Shown: positions 14,524-22,361 of the stretch, in pieces
Layout of the letters: each line of letters starts with the position of its first letter
How positions within the stretch are numbered: position 1 is the stretch's first letter
Assembly (NCBI GenBank): GCA_031276985.1
Contig: JAISMA010000216.1
Span: 1-23,468, forward strand
Direction: 5' to 3'
DNA: 23,468 nt
Source: Helicobacteraceae bacterium
GTDB taxonomy: Bacteria; Campylobacterota; Campylobacteria; Campylobacterales; SZUA-545
Translations under genes and position numbers: made by a program
The notes under the pieces: generated by a model
The model's database searches: none
Seen by the model: the letters and a program-made list of their open reading frames with translations, nothing else
Told to the model about the DNA's origin: nothing

Positions 14524-14637
14524 GTCATTCCCACGAAGGCGGGAATCTAGCATTTAAGAAGATCGCAAATAGATCGCCGTTCGTAAGCGCTTGTCATCGC
14601 TTTGCGGTTTTTGGATACCCGCTTACGCGGGGATGAG
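14524..14637 (+). repeat. Palindromic MITE-like repeat, 114 bp
   Basis: The left end GTCATTCCCACGAAGGCGGG and right end ATACCCGCTTACGCGGGGAT are inverted versions of one another and each is palindromic. The inner segment AATCTAGCATTTAAGAAGATCGC matches the 3750-3848 element (minus orientation). Together with the units at 14284-14444 it fills most of the gene-free stretch 14348-14660. Confidence 0.75.
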
Positions 14638-14660
14638 AGGGAGAAGTAGCGATATGGCGG

Positions 14661-15113
14661 TCATACTAGCGCTCCTTCGTATTCAAGATCGACTTTGCAA
14701 GATTTCAAATCACTGCTACCGTAAGCATAAATTCCAAGACCCATAAAAGAAGCCTCGAGAGCCGCTTTTAGCTCTTTTAGGATTTCGGATTTATGTTGTA
14801 GGGCGTTTTTGGGGATTTCGATCTTCGATAACCTCAAAAGACCATAGCTCTCGCCTTCGTCAGAAAGCGTTCTTTCAACGGGCATTGTTTCTGCCGGCAC
14901 ATAAATCCCTTTCCAATAGAAGTCCCATTCTGTAAACATCTCGCTGCCATCCTCTCTACTCGTCCATATTTGATATGCCTTAAACCAGATCTTTCTTTCT
15001 CTGTCTATCGCCCAGTGGCGGTTTGCTCCCCCGCCATAACGACGTCTAGCGGCTACTATACGCTCACACTCTTTCCAATCTTCTTTAGACATCCTTTCAT
15101 TGACGTACGCCAT
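14661..15113 (-). CDS. Orphan protein downstream of fliO
   Basis: 150 residues, not recognised. It is soluble and mixed-charge, rich in aromatic residues in the middle (HWAIDRERKIWFKAYQIWTS, then EWDFYWKGIYVPAE). It has no signal peptide or membrane helix and ends KVDLEYEGALV. The ATG at 15113 follows AAGGAGA with good spacing, so it is well translated. It begins 11 bases after the fliO stop in the same direction and is probably carried on the flagellar operon's transcript. Its base composition is a little more AT-rich than fliO, and its 3' end borders the repeat cluster, so it may be a later insertion rather than a flagellar gene. An immunity-type or phage-derived protein is possible but nothing shows it. 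Confidence 0.7.
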   Translation of the reverse strand: MAYVNERMSKEDWKECERIVAARRRYGGGANRHWAIDRERKIWFKAYQIWTSREDGSEMFTEWDFYWKGIYVPAETMPVERTLSDEGESYGLLRLSKIEIPKNALQHKSEILKELKAALEASFMGLGIYAYGSSDLKSCKVDLEYEGALV

Positions 15114-15124
15114 TTTTTCTCCTT

Positions 15125-15877
15125 TTACGACGATCGCTTTTTTTCGTTTTCTTTGAGATAATCGGACAACTTAACGCTGTTGGCGCGAAGAAGCGCTTCA
15201 AACGCATCGTCGTCGAGCGGCGCGCTTTTGGAGTCGGTATCCAGCAAAAGATTGGTTTGACCAATCAGCAAAAGATACTCTTTATCCCGAAAACGCGCCA
15301 GCACAAAGCGATTTTTGCCGTCGATTGGCTTTTGCCACAAGATCGAAAGCGCTTCGTCTTTGTTTTTGCCCAAAAGCCACGAGCCGCTTCCGCCGTTTTT
15401 TAGCAGCCTGACGATGATCCAAAGCAGCAAAAGACACGCTATAAAAATCCCCGTTAGCATATAGTTTTGCGTTAAATCTATTTTGTCAAGCGGCGACTTT
15501 GACTCGGTGGCGTTAGCGTCGGGAATTAGGCGGATAAACAGCGTTTTTTTGTCGTTTGAGACGATCGCGTCGGCTGTGATCCGCGTTTTTGGCGAAACTC
15601 TAACGATTGTCTGCCGATCGCGGGGCGATATGCGAAGCGTCGAGACCAGATCGCCTTTTTTCGGCGCAAACACATAGGGCGACGCCGCTTGTAGATCGTC
15701 GATCGTAAGCACAATCTGCGAATCCTCGCGGGTTTGCGATATTTTGCCGTTAAACGGCGAATCGAGAAACAGCGTAAGCTCCAGCTCGCCGTTCGCAAAA
15801 TCGGTTCTCGCGTCTTCGATAACCGCCGCGCACAACGCGGATACGCACGCAAGCCAAACAATCGCTATTCGTTTCAA
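15125..15877 (-). CDS. fliO: Flagellar biosynthesis protein FliO (Campylobacterota type)
   Basis: Membrane component that helps assemble the flagellar type III export gate (FliP ring), 250 residues. A signal peptide-like N-terminus (1-18) leads to a periplasmic beta-rich domain (about 20-120). One membrane helix (about 140-159, MLTGIFIACLLLLWIIVRLL) follows, and then a cytoplasmic domain whose IDGKNRFVLARFRDKEYLLL stretch is the FliO signature. The large periplasmic domain is longer than in E. coli FliO and fits the long forms of this phylum. The start is TTG at 15877: TTGA overlaps the fliN stop by four bases, with a purine-rich AGAGAGAG upstream. The position directly after fliN supports the call. 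Confidence 0.85.
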   Translation of the reverse strand: MKRIAIVWLACVSALCAAVIEDARTDFANGELELTLFLDSPFNGKISQTREDSQIVLTIDDLQAASPYVFAPKKGDLVSTLRISPRDRQTIVRVSPKTRITADAIVSNDKKTLFIRLIPDANATESKSPLDKIDLTQNYMLTGIFIACLLLLWIIVRLLKNGGSGSWLLGKNKDEALSILWQKPIDGKNRFVLARFRDKEYLLLIGQTNLLLDTDSKSAPLDDDAFEALLRANSVKLSDYLKENEKKRSS

Positions 15878-16188
15878 TTTCTCTCTCTTGCAAAGTAGTA
15901 AAGCACGGCGTTTGCGTCCAGCACCTCGTTAACGCGGATCGCGAGATTTTTTTCATACACCATAACCTCGCCGCGCCCGATAATCCGCCCGTTTATGTAT
16001 ATCTCAACCGATTCGCCCGCTGGCTTGCCGAGATCGATTACCGATCCGCGCTCAAGATTTAGGATTTCGCGCAAAGGCAGAGTGGTTTGTCCTAGATCGG
16101 AAACAAGCTCGATTTCCATAGCCAGCAGTTCCGAAAAATCGGGTATCAGCTCGTCGGCGTTTTTGGTTTCGTCGGTTTGATCAATCAT
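15874..16188 (-). CDS. fliN: Flagellar motor switch protein FliN
   Basis: C-ring component that sets rotation direction and docks export substrates, 104 residues. It is almost entirely a SpoA domain: LLAMEIELVSDLGQTTLPLR, EILNLERGSVIDLGKPAGES, VEIYINGRIIGRGEVMVYEK and the closing RVNEVL. The length matches short FliN without extra domains. I use the ATG at 16188, which overlaps the upstream stop as ATGA. A TTG at 16200 would add four residues and is less likely. It is the middle of the CheX-like/fliN/fliO trio. Confidence 0.95.
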   Translation of the reverse strand: MIDQTDETKNADELIPDFSELLAMEIELVSDLGQTTLPLREILNLERGSVIDLGKPAGESVEIYINGRIIGRGEVMVYEKNLAIRVNEVLDANAVLYYFARERN

Positions 16189-16613
16189 TGTCGCTCGCAA
16201 CTTGCGGATATGGTGAACACGTCGTCCGCAAAAGCAAAATGCAGGTTTATGTCCGCGTCTTTGGCGATTGGTTTTGATTTGCCCTCAAAACGCGGCGGCG
16301 ATATGTCAAATTGCAGTCCGCGATCGGAAGCTACGGCTTTGGCGCGTCCCGCGACGAGATTGGCGATTTCGCCTATTAGATCGCGCAGATCGTCGTCGCT
16401 TGGCGACTCTTCGTTTAGGAAAAGTTTAGCCATTTGCTTGAGAACCGGTTTTGGGGCATGCGCTTTTACGCTCCATTTTTTGTCTCCGATCGCGTCTACG
16501 CTCGCCGTCCAAGCCCGTTTGCGCGGCGTTGAAGCCGTCAATTTCGCCCCGCATCCAAGCGTTTCTTTGGCGAAATGTTCGGCGGCTTCAATCAAGGCTT
16601 CCTCCAAACTCAT
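16185..16613 (-). CDS. CheX-like chemotaxis phosphatase domain protein
   Basis: 142 residues forming one CheC/CheX-type domain. The helix LRDLIGEIANLVAGRAKAVA (76-95) carries the E-x-x-N pair (Glu82, Asn85) that in CheX and CheC removes phosphate from CheY-P, followed by the usual GLQFDISPPRFEGKS strand region. Both active residues are present, so phosphatase activity is plausible. It may instead be a motor-associated relative of FliY/FliM. The ATG at 16613 follows AAAGG. It is first in the operon, its stop overlapping the fliN start. The link with the C-ring gene fits a role in resetting the CheY signal at the motor. Confidence 0.75.
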   Translation of the reverse strand: MSLEEALIEAAEHFAKETLGCGAKLTASTPRKRAWTASVDAIGDKKWSVKAHAPKPVLKQMAKLFLNEESPSDDDLRDLIGEIANLVAGRAKAVASDRGLQFDISPPRFEGKSKPIAKDADINLHFAFADDVFTISASCERQ

Positions 16614-16669
16614 ATTCGCGCCTTTATCTGATTAAGCAATTTTAGCCGCGTCCGCTTAAAACTATGGGG

Positions 16670-16675
16670 TATAAT
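16670..16675 (+). promoter_or_regulatory. -10 element for the TSUP permease-uvrA operon
   Basis: GGGGTATAATGCGAG holds a consensus TATAAT 29 bases before the ATG at 16705. No -35 is evident. It lies in the 91-base divergent spacer with the CheX-like gene. Confidence 0.6.
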
Positions 16676-16704
16676 GCGAGCTTTTGTATTGATCGGTAGG
16701 GAAA

Positions 16705-17454
16705 ATGGAACATTTGCCGTTTTTATTCGTCGGCTTGATCGCGGGCGTAACTTCGGGATTTTTCGGCATTGGCGGCGGGCTTGTGGTCGTGCCGCTGTGC
16801 GTGCTACTTGGCGCGGGCGTGAAAGAGGCGATCGCGCTTTCGTCTATGCAGATGACCTTCTCGTCGATATACGGCAGTTATTCGCACGTCAAAAACAAGA
16901 TGTTCAGCCCGCTTGCGTATTTGTGGCTGGGTTTGGGCGGCGTGGGCGGCGCGGCGTGCGGCGCGTATGCGTTGCAGTTCGTCTCGCCGCATTTTGCCGC
17001 GCTTTTTTTTCTGGTTATGCTGATTATCGGTTTTGCGCGTATTGCGACGGCAAAAGCCGAAGGCGACAAAAACGCCAAAACGCCGCCGCATTTTCTCGCG
17101 TTTGCCGTCGGGTTTTTCGTGGGCGTTTACGCGGGAATGGTCGGCGTTGGCGGCGGTTTCTTGCTGGTGGCGATCATGACGGGTTTTCTTGGCGCGCCGA
17201 TCAAAAACGCGGTGGCGATCAGCCTCTTTTTCGTGCTGTTCGTGGGAAGCGGCGCGTTTTTGACATACGCCTTAAACGGCATGATCGACTTTATGAAAGG
17301 CGCGTTTTTGTCGCTTGGATCGCTTGCGGGCGTGCAAGGCGGCATTTGGCTTGCGTCCAAAACAAGCCCAAAACATCACAAATGGGCGGTCGTGGCGACG
17401 TATATTCTGATGATCGTCATTATGATTTATAAAATTGCAAAAGGCGAAATATGA
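16705..17454 (+). CDS. TSUP family (TauE/SafE) membrane transporter
   Basis: Inner-membrane permease of the sulfite exporter TauE/SafE family, 249 residues with about seven to eight hydrophobic helices. The family's duplicated motif is visible: GVTSGFFGIGGGLVVVPLCV near the N-terminus and GVYAGMVGVGGGFLLVAIM around 146-164, each a G-x-G-G-G hairpin. Substrates in the family include sulfite, sulfoacetate and other small sulfur-containing anions, and none can be picked from sequence. The ATG follows GGGAAA. Its stop overlaps the uvrA ATG (ATGA), so the two are cotranscribed, though no functional link is evident. Confidence 0.9.
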   Translation: MEHLPFLFVGLIAGVTSGFFGIGGGLVVVPLCVLLGAGVKEAIALSSMQMTFSSIYGSYSHVKNKMFSPLAYLWLGLGGVGGAACGAYALQFVSPHFAALFFLVMLIIGFARIATAKAEGDKNAKTPPHFLAFAVGFFVGVYAGMVGVGGGFLLVAIMTGFLGAPIKNAVAISLFFVLFVGSGAFLTYALNGMIDFMKGAFLSLGSLAGVQGGIWLASKTSPKHHKWAVVATYILMIVIMIYKIAKGEI

Positions 17455-20261
17455 TCGACTATATAGACATTCGCGGAGCGCGCGAAAACAACCTTAAAAA
17501 TATCAACCTCAAAATCCCCAAAAACAAACTTGTGGTGATGACGGGCATAAGCGGAAGCGGCAAAAGCACGCTGGCGTTCAAAACGCTCTACGCCGAAGGG
17601 CAGCGCCGATACGTCGAGAGCCTTTCAAGCTACGCGAGGCAGTTTTTGGATCGCGTGGGCAAGCCCGACATCGACAAGATCGAAGGGCTTACGCCCGCGA
17701 TTGCGATCGACCAAAAAACCACGAGCAAAAATCCGCGATCGACGGTGGGGACGATTACGGAGATCTACGATTATCTGCGTTTGCTGTACGCGAGAATCGG
17801 CGTTCAGCATTGTCATCTGTGCGGCAAACCGATTAGCCGTATGAGCGCGTCGGACATCATCGATCAGACGCTAAAACTGCCCGAAAACAGCAAGGTAATC
17901 ATTACCGCGCCAATCGTCAAAGAGAAAAAAGGAACGTTTCACGACGAGATCGAAAGCCTGCGCCAAAAAGGTTTTGTCAGAGCGCAGATCGACGGCGTAA
18001 CGGCGCGGCTTGACGAGGAGATCGAGCTTGCCAAAAACAAAAAACACACCATAAAGGCGATTGTCGATCGCGCCGTGATCAAGCCCGAAAACGCCGATCG
18101 CATAGCCAGCGCGGTCGAGCGCGCGCTTAAAGAGAGCTTTGGGCAAGCGGAAATCGAAGTGGAAAACGCCGAAGAGGTCGGCGCGGCGAAACGCTATCAC
18201 TATTCCGAACATTTGGCGTGCTTTGATTGCAAAGTCAGCTTTGAGCCGTTAGAGCCGTTTAGCTTTTCGTTCAACCTGCCAAAAGGCGCGTGCGAAGCGT
18301 GCGACGGGCTTGGATCGCGCTACGTGATCAACGTTCAAAAGATCGTTAGCCCCGCGTTGTCGATCGCAAGCGGCGCGGTGAAAATTTTCTACAAAAACGG
18401 CTATTACGACAAGTTTCTAAACGCCTTTTGCGAACAGGCGAACATCAATACCCGCGTCCCGTTTGAAACGCTGCTTGAACACGAACAAAAGGCGATTTTG
18501 CACGGATCGGTTATCGACGTAAGGTTTCATTGGAAATATCACCTAGTCGAAAAGCAGTGGAACGGTTTGATGAATATCGCCTACGAAATGTTCAAAGACG
18601 AGCGCGACATAAGCGAATATATGATCGAAAAGCCGTGCGACAAATGCGGCGGTCATCGTTTGCGTCCCGAAAGTCTGGCGGTGCGCGTCGCGGGGATTAC
18701 GATCGCGGAGGCGATCGATATGCCGATCGACGAGGCGGCGGCGTTTTTTGGCGACGAGAGCAAATTCGCCGATCTAAGCGAACAGCAAAAGACGATTGCC
18801 GCGCCGATCTTAAAAGAGATCAGAGAGCGGCTGTTTTTTCTAAACGACGTGGGGCTTGGCTACTTGTGTTTGGGGCGCGACGCGAGAACGATCAGCGGCG
18901 GCGAAAGCCAAAGAATCCGCATAGCAAGCCAAATCGGAAGCGGTTTGACGGGCGTTATGTACGTGCTGGACGAACCCAGCATAGGCTTGCATGAGCGCGA
19001 CACGGTTAAACTGATTAGAACGCTCAAAAATTTGCGCGATCGCGGTAATTCCGTGATTGTCGTAGAGCATGACAAAGAGACGATCGAGAGCGCCGATTTC
19101 GTGATCGACATCGGACCGGGCGCGGGCAGATTTGGCGGCGAAGTGGTTTTCGCGGGCGATCGGGAGGCGCTCAAAAGCGCGAACACGGCGACGGCGGATT
19201 ACCTCTACGGGCGCAAGCTCATCGATCGCGCCAAAGATCGGGAGCAAAGCGATTGGCTGGAGATCAAAAACGTAACGCTAAACAACCTAAACGATCTTTC
19301 CGTCAGATTGCCGCTTCGCAGTTTCGTCGCGGTTACGGGCGTAAGCGGCAGCGGCAAAAGCTCGCTAATTTTGCAAACGCTGCTGCCTGTGGCGCAAGAG
19401 GCGCTAAACCACGCGTACAAGATCAAGAAAATTCAAGGCGTTACGATCGAGGGCATGGAGCGTCTCGATAAGGTGATCTATCTCGATCAATCGCCGATCG
19501 GACGCACGCCGCGCAGTATTCCCGCGACATATACGGGCATGATGGACGACATTCGCGCTCTGTTTGCCGAGACGAAAGAGGCGAAATTGCGGGGTTACGG
19601 AGCGCGCCGATTTAGCTTCAACGTGCAGGGCGGGCGGTGCGAAAGTTGTCAGGGCGACGGCGAAATCAGGATCGAAATGCACTTTTTGCCCGACATTATG
19701 GTCAAGTGCGACGCATGCCGCGGAAGCCGATTCAATCCGCAAACGCTGGAGATCAAATACAAAGGCAAGACGATCGCCGACGTGCTGGGCATGACGGTCG
19801 ACGAAGCGCTGGACTTTTTCGCCGCGCACCGCAAGATCGCGCAAAAGCTACAAACGCTGCAAAACGTGGGCATGGGTTACGTAATGCTAGGGCAAAACGG
19901 CGTAACGCTTTCGGGTGGCGAGGCGCAGCGAATCAAGCTATCCAAAGAGCTTTCAAGGGCGGACACTGGGCGGACGCTTTACATTCTTGACGAGCCGACG
20001 ACGGGTTTGCACTTTGCCGACGTGGATAAACTCGTCGCCGTTTTGCAGCATTTAACCGATCTGGGCAACTCCGTTATCGTGATCGAGCATAATATGGACG
20101 TGATCAAAAACGCAGACTGGATTATCGATTTGGGTCCCGAAGGCGGGCGCGGCGGCGGACGATTGATCGCCGAAGGATCGCCCGCGCAAGTGGCGGCTAC
20201 GCACAAAGCCACAGGCAGTTACACGGGCGAATTTTTGGCGCGCGAATTCGGGCTAGTTTAA
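17451..20261 (+). CDS. uvrA: Excinuclease ABC subunit A
   Basis: Damage-sensing ATPase of nucleotide excision repair, 936 residues, the normal length. Two ABC modules: Walker A GISGSGKST (32-40) and GVSGSGKSS (about 630), signatures ISGGESQRI and LSGGEAQRIKLSKEL, with Walker B sequences VLDEPSIGLHERD and ILDEPTTGLHFAD. Zinc-binding cysteine pairs: CHLCG in the N-terminal part, CFDC...CEAC at about 257-283, and CESC...CDAC at about 730-756 in the second module. All key residues are intact. Its ATG overlaps the stop of the permease. A hairpin follows the stop (20275-20294). Confidence 0.98.
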   Translation: MIDYIDIRGARENNLKNINLKIPKNKLVVMTGISGSGKSTLAFKTLYAEGQRRYVESLSSYARQFLDRVGKPDIDKIEGLTPAIAIDQKTTSKNPRSTVGTITEIYDYLRLLYARIGVQHCHLCGKPISRMSASDIIDQTLKLPENSKVIITAPIVKEKKGTFHDEIESLRQKGFVRAQIDGVTARLDEEIELAKNKKHTIKAIVDRAVIKPENADRIASAVERALKESFGQAEIEVENAEEVGAAKRYHYSEHLACFDCKVSFEPLEPFSFSFNLPKGACEACDGLGSRYVINVQKIVSPALSIASGAVKIFYKNGYYDKFLNAFCEQANINTRVPFETLLEHEQKAILHGSVIDVRFHWKYHLVEKQWNGLMNIAYEMFKDERDISEYMIEKPCDKCGGHRLRPESLAVRVAGITIAEAIDMPIDEAAAFFGDESKFADLSEQQKTIAAPILKEIRERLFFLNDVGLGYLCLGRDARTISGGESQRIRIASQIGSGLTGVMYVLDEPSIGLHERDTVKLIRTLKNLRDRGNSVIVVEHDKETIESADFVIDIGPGAGRFGGEVVFAGDREALKSANTATADYLYGRKLIDRAKDREQSDWLEIKNVTLNNLNDLSVRLPLRSFVAVTGVSGSGKSSLILQTLLPVAQEALNHAYKIKKIQGVTIEGMERLDKVIYLDQSPIGRTPRSIPATYTGMMDDIRALFAETKEAKLRGYGARRFSFNVQGGRCESCQGDGEIRIEMHFLPDIMVKCDACRGSRFNPQTLEIKYKGKTIADVLGMTVDEALDFFAAHRKIAQKLQTLQNVGMGYVMLGQNGVTLSGGEAQRIKLSKELSRADTGRTLYILDEPTTGLHFADVDKLVAVLQHLTDLGNSVIVIEHNMDVIKNADWIIDLGPEGGRGGGRLIAEGSPAQVAATHKATGSYTGEFLAREFGLV

Positions 20262-20274
20262 TGATCGCAAGATT

Positions 20275-20294
20275 TGGCGGCGATAAACCCGCCA
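20275..20294 (+). other. Hairpin after uvrA, weak terminator candidate
   Basis: TGGCGG and CCGCCA pair around an 8-base loop, 13 bases after the uvrA stop. The following bases are TTAAAAATAAA rather than a T-run, so it would be a poor intrinsic terminator on the plus strand. It marks the left border of the restriction-modification insert. Confidence 0.35.
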
Positions 20295-20328
20295 TTAAAA
20301 ATAAACGTTATTATTCGGAAGGCAGAAT

Positions 20329-21306
20329 ATGAAAAGCGCGGACGAAAAATTTAATACAGTTATCCATAAAAATACCTTTTGGTATTTTAACGCGGATTTT
20401 GAAGAGGAATACGAAGCATATATAAACTCGCTAAAAGAGACTTTGCTTATCGTTAATAATAAAATTAAAACAGAGGGATTAAAAAAAGAGATATTCGAGC
20501 GCCTATTGCAAGAAAAAGAAAATGGATTAACGGCGATGCTGGCGCTAACGGGATTTTCATACGAGCTACTCAAGCGGTTAATAACGCTTACGAGAATAGT
20601 CGATAACCGCGAGTTAAACGCGCTCACATATAAAACAAAGTGGGATACGGAAGCAAACGGGGCTAATATATCCGAATGGAAGGATCAAAAAATAATAAAC
20701 CTATTAAAAAATAACGAGCATTTTAGAAAAGGTATCGTGAATATATTTTTTGAAGGTGGCTCTATACCATTTTTGGCGCGAACAATTCCTCTGTTTGAGC
20801 TAAAAAAGCTAAGTATATCAAAGTTGGGTTTTAAACTGCCCGAACTCATTGATACGTTAGTAAGATACAAGGAAAAAGGAAGCTACTCGGCGAAAAGAAA
20901 AAATAATCCAGAAACAGTTATTGAGAAATTACTAGATAAACTAGATATTACGTTTGAAACAGGCGATTTAAGCGAGTTGATAGACAACGCGCCGAACAAT
21001 AAACGAACAATGGATTTCATAATTCCAAACAAACAAAATCCGCTGATAATTATCGAAAGCTCTTTTTTGGCTACCACCTCTTCGGGACAGGGAGATAAAT
21101 CAAAAACTGAAATATCGATAAACCTCCTCTTAAATAAGCATTATCCTAAGGCAAAATTTATTGGATTTATCGACGGCATCGGCTGGTATGTACGCAAAGA
21201 AGATCTCAAAAGAATGGTAGCGGCATACGACGACGTATTTACCTTCCACATTGATGAAATACGCAGGTTTGAAACGCTACTGAAGGAGACGTTTAATGTC
21301 GACTGA
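20329..21306 (+). CDS. Type II restriction endonuclease, DpnII/MboI-like fold
   Basis: 325 residues. The C-terminal half is a PD-(D/E)xK nuclease. The probable metal-binding residues are Asp229 in RTMDFIIP and Glu243 in IIIESSF, followed by SSGQGDKSKTE (251-261) supplying lysines. The same order (DFVI ... IEVNF ... SGSGSK ... DGQGWY) is found in DpnII, and here IDGIGWYVRKEDLK (281-294) corresponds to its DGQGWY segment. The N-terminal ~150 residues are helical and not recognised. The ATG follows GGAAGG. The stop lies inside the methyltransferase start (11-base overlap). Codons are much more AT-rich than neighbours, and GATC is rare, indicating transfer. A GATC target is possible by resemblance to DpnII but unproven. 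Confidence 0.82.
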   Translation: MKSADEKFNTVIHKNTFWYFNADFEEEYEAYINSLKETLLIVNNKIKTEGLKKEIFERLLQEKENGLTAMLALTGFSYELLKRLITLTRIVDNRELNALTYKTKWDTEANGANISEWKDQKIINLLKNNEHFRKGIVNIFFEGGSIPFLARTIPLFELKKLSISKLGFKLPELIDTLVRYKEKGSYSAKRKNNPETVIEKLLDKLDITFETGDLSELIDNAPNNKRTMDFIIPNKQNPLIIIESSFLATTSSGQGDKSKTEISINLLLNKHYPKAKFIGFIDGIGWYVRKEDLKRMVAAYDDVFTFHIDEIRRFETLLKETFNVD

Positions 21307-22300
21307 AGGTTATCTTAATCAAATTGTATGCGGCGACTGTTTAGAACTGTTTAAGGATATTCCAGACAATTATGTCGATGTGGCATTCGCCGATCCGCCG
21401 TTTAATCTCAAGAAAAAATATGCGACCTGTAACGACAGTCTTGAGTTTGCGGATTATCTCAATTGGTGTAAAAAATGGATTGCTGAAATGGTAAGAGTTA
21501 CGAAACCAACAGGATCTATTTTTGTGCATAATATCCCTAAATGGCTAACATATTACGCCGCTTATCTCAACGATAACGCTCATTTTAAGCATTGGATCGT
21601 TTGGGACGCGCCAACCGCGCCAATGGGCAAATCTTTACAGCCGTCGCACTATGGTATTTTGTTTTATACCAAGAAAGCAAAAGACGCGAAAATATACGAA
21701 TTGCGTTATCCGCATAAAAGAGATCGCAAATATGGGCATTTATGGAAAGATTACGGCGGGAAAAAAGAGCTATTGCATCCATTTGGACCGTTAGTCTCAG
21801 ACGTTTGGACGGATATACATAGAATTAAACACAATACTAAACGCGACCCGCATCCATGCCAGCTGCCAATTCATTTACTAGAAAGACTGATATTGATGAC
21901 AACCGACGAGAACGATGTTGTTTTGGACCCATTTGCGGGAACAGGCACAACGGCGATCGCGGCAAAACGGTTAGGAAGGCGGTATATTGGTTTTGAATTA
22001 GACGCGAAATATGTTTCCATAGCGCAAAATAAGCTAATAGCCAATTATTATCCTTCAAAAATTGGAGATTATTGGGTTAGTTTTTATCTTGACGAGGTTG
22101 TAACGCTTAGAGATAAAGAATGGAACGATCTTAAATCTTATTTTGATATGCCAGCATATTCAAAAGCAATCGAATATCAAAGAGCTGTCTTAAAAAAATA
22201 CATAAGCATACCGCATTCAAGCAATAATAATATCGAAAAGTTATCAAATAATGCCGACAACGCGATTTGTAAGGCGTTATTTCAAGAGGCGACTTTATAA
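21296..22300 (+). CDS. Beta-class DNA (amino) methyltransferase of the R-M pair
   Basis: 334 residues. Motif IV DPPF is near the N-terminus (33-36) and motif I DPFAGTGTTA near 211-220 after HPCQLPIHLLERLI, the beta-class order used by many N6-adenine (and some N4-cytosine) methyltransferases. DPPF at the catalytic site favours adenine N6. A C-terminal extension of about 80 residues beyond the core may help recognise DNA. The ATG at 21296 follows AAGGAG and lies inside the nuclease gene, so the two are translated together, with the nuclease first. It should protect the host DNA from the partner nuclease. AT-rich codon use matches the nuclease, so the cassette arrived as a unit between uvrA and crcB. 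Confidence 0.92.
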   Translation: MSTEGYLNQIVCGDCLELFKDIPDNYVDVAFADPPFNLKKKYATCNDSLEFADYLNWCKKWIAEMVRVTKPTGSIFVHNIPKWLTYYAAYLNDNAHFKHWIVWDAPTAPMGKSLQPSHYGILFYTKKAKDAKIYELRYPHKRDRKYGHLWKDYGGKKELLHPFGPLVSDVWTDIHRIKHNTKRDPHPCQLPIHLLERLILMTTDENDVVLDPFAGTGTTAIAAKRLGRRYIGFELDAKYVSIAQNKLIANYYPSKIGDYWVSFYLDEVVTLRDKEWNDLKSYFDMPAYSKAIEYQRAVLKKYISIPHSSNNNIEKLSNNADNAICKALFQEATL

Positions 22301-22361
22301 TGTTGATAGTATTTATAAAATATATGAGTAAAGCGAATTGAAAGGCAAAAAAAGATTTTTT

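Noticed and set aside
16674..17432. Long plus-strand frame of 252 codons overlapping the TSUP permease
   Set aside because: It is a shadow of the permease: arginine- and glycine-rich with no domain, while the other frame gives a clear TauE/SafE protein.
20275..20294. Strong intrinsic terminator after uvrA
   Set aside because: The 6-bp stem is followed by an A-rich rather than T-rich sequence on the plus strand. It is kept only as a weak hairpin feature.
22300..22361. Fluoride riboswitch upstream of crcB
   Set aside because: The short AT-rich spacer lacks the conserved GGnGATGGnGTTCGCC-like core, so no riboswitch is supported.
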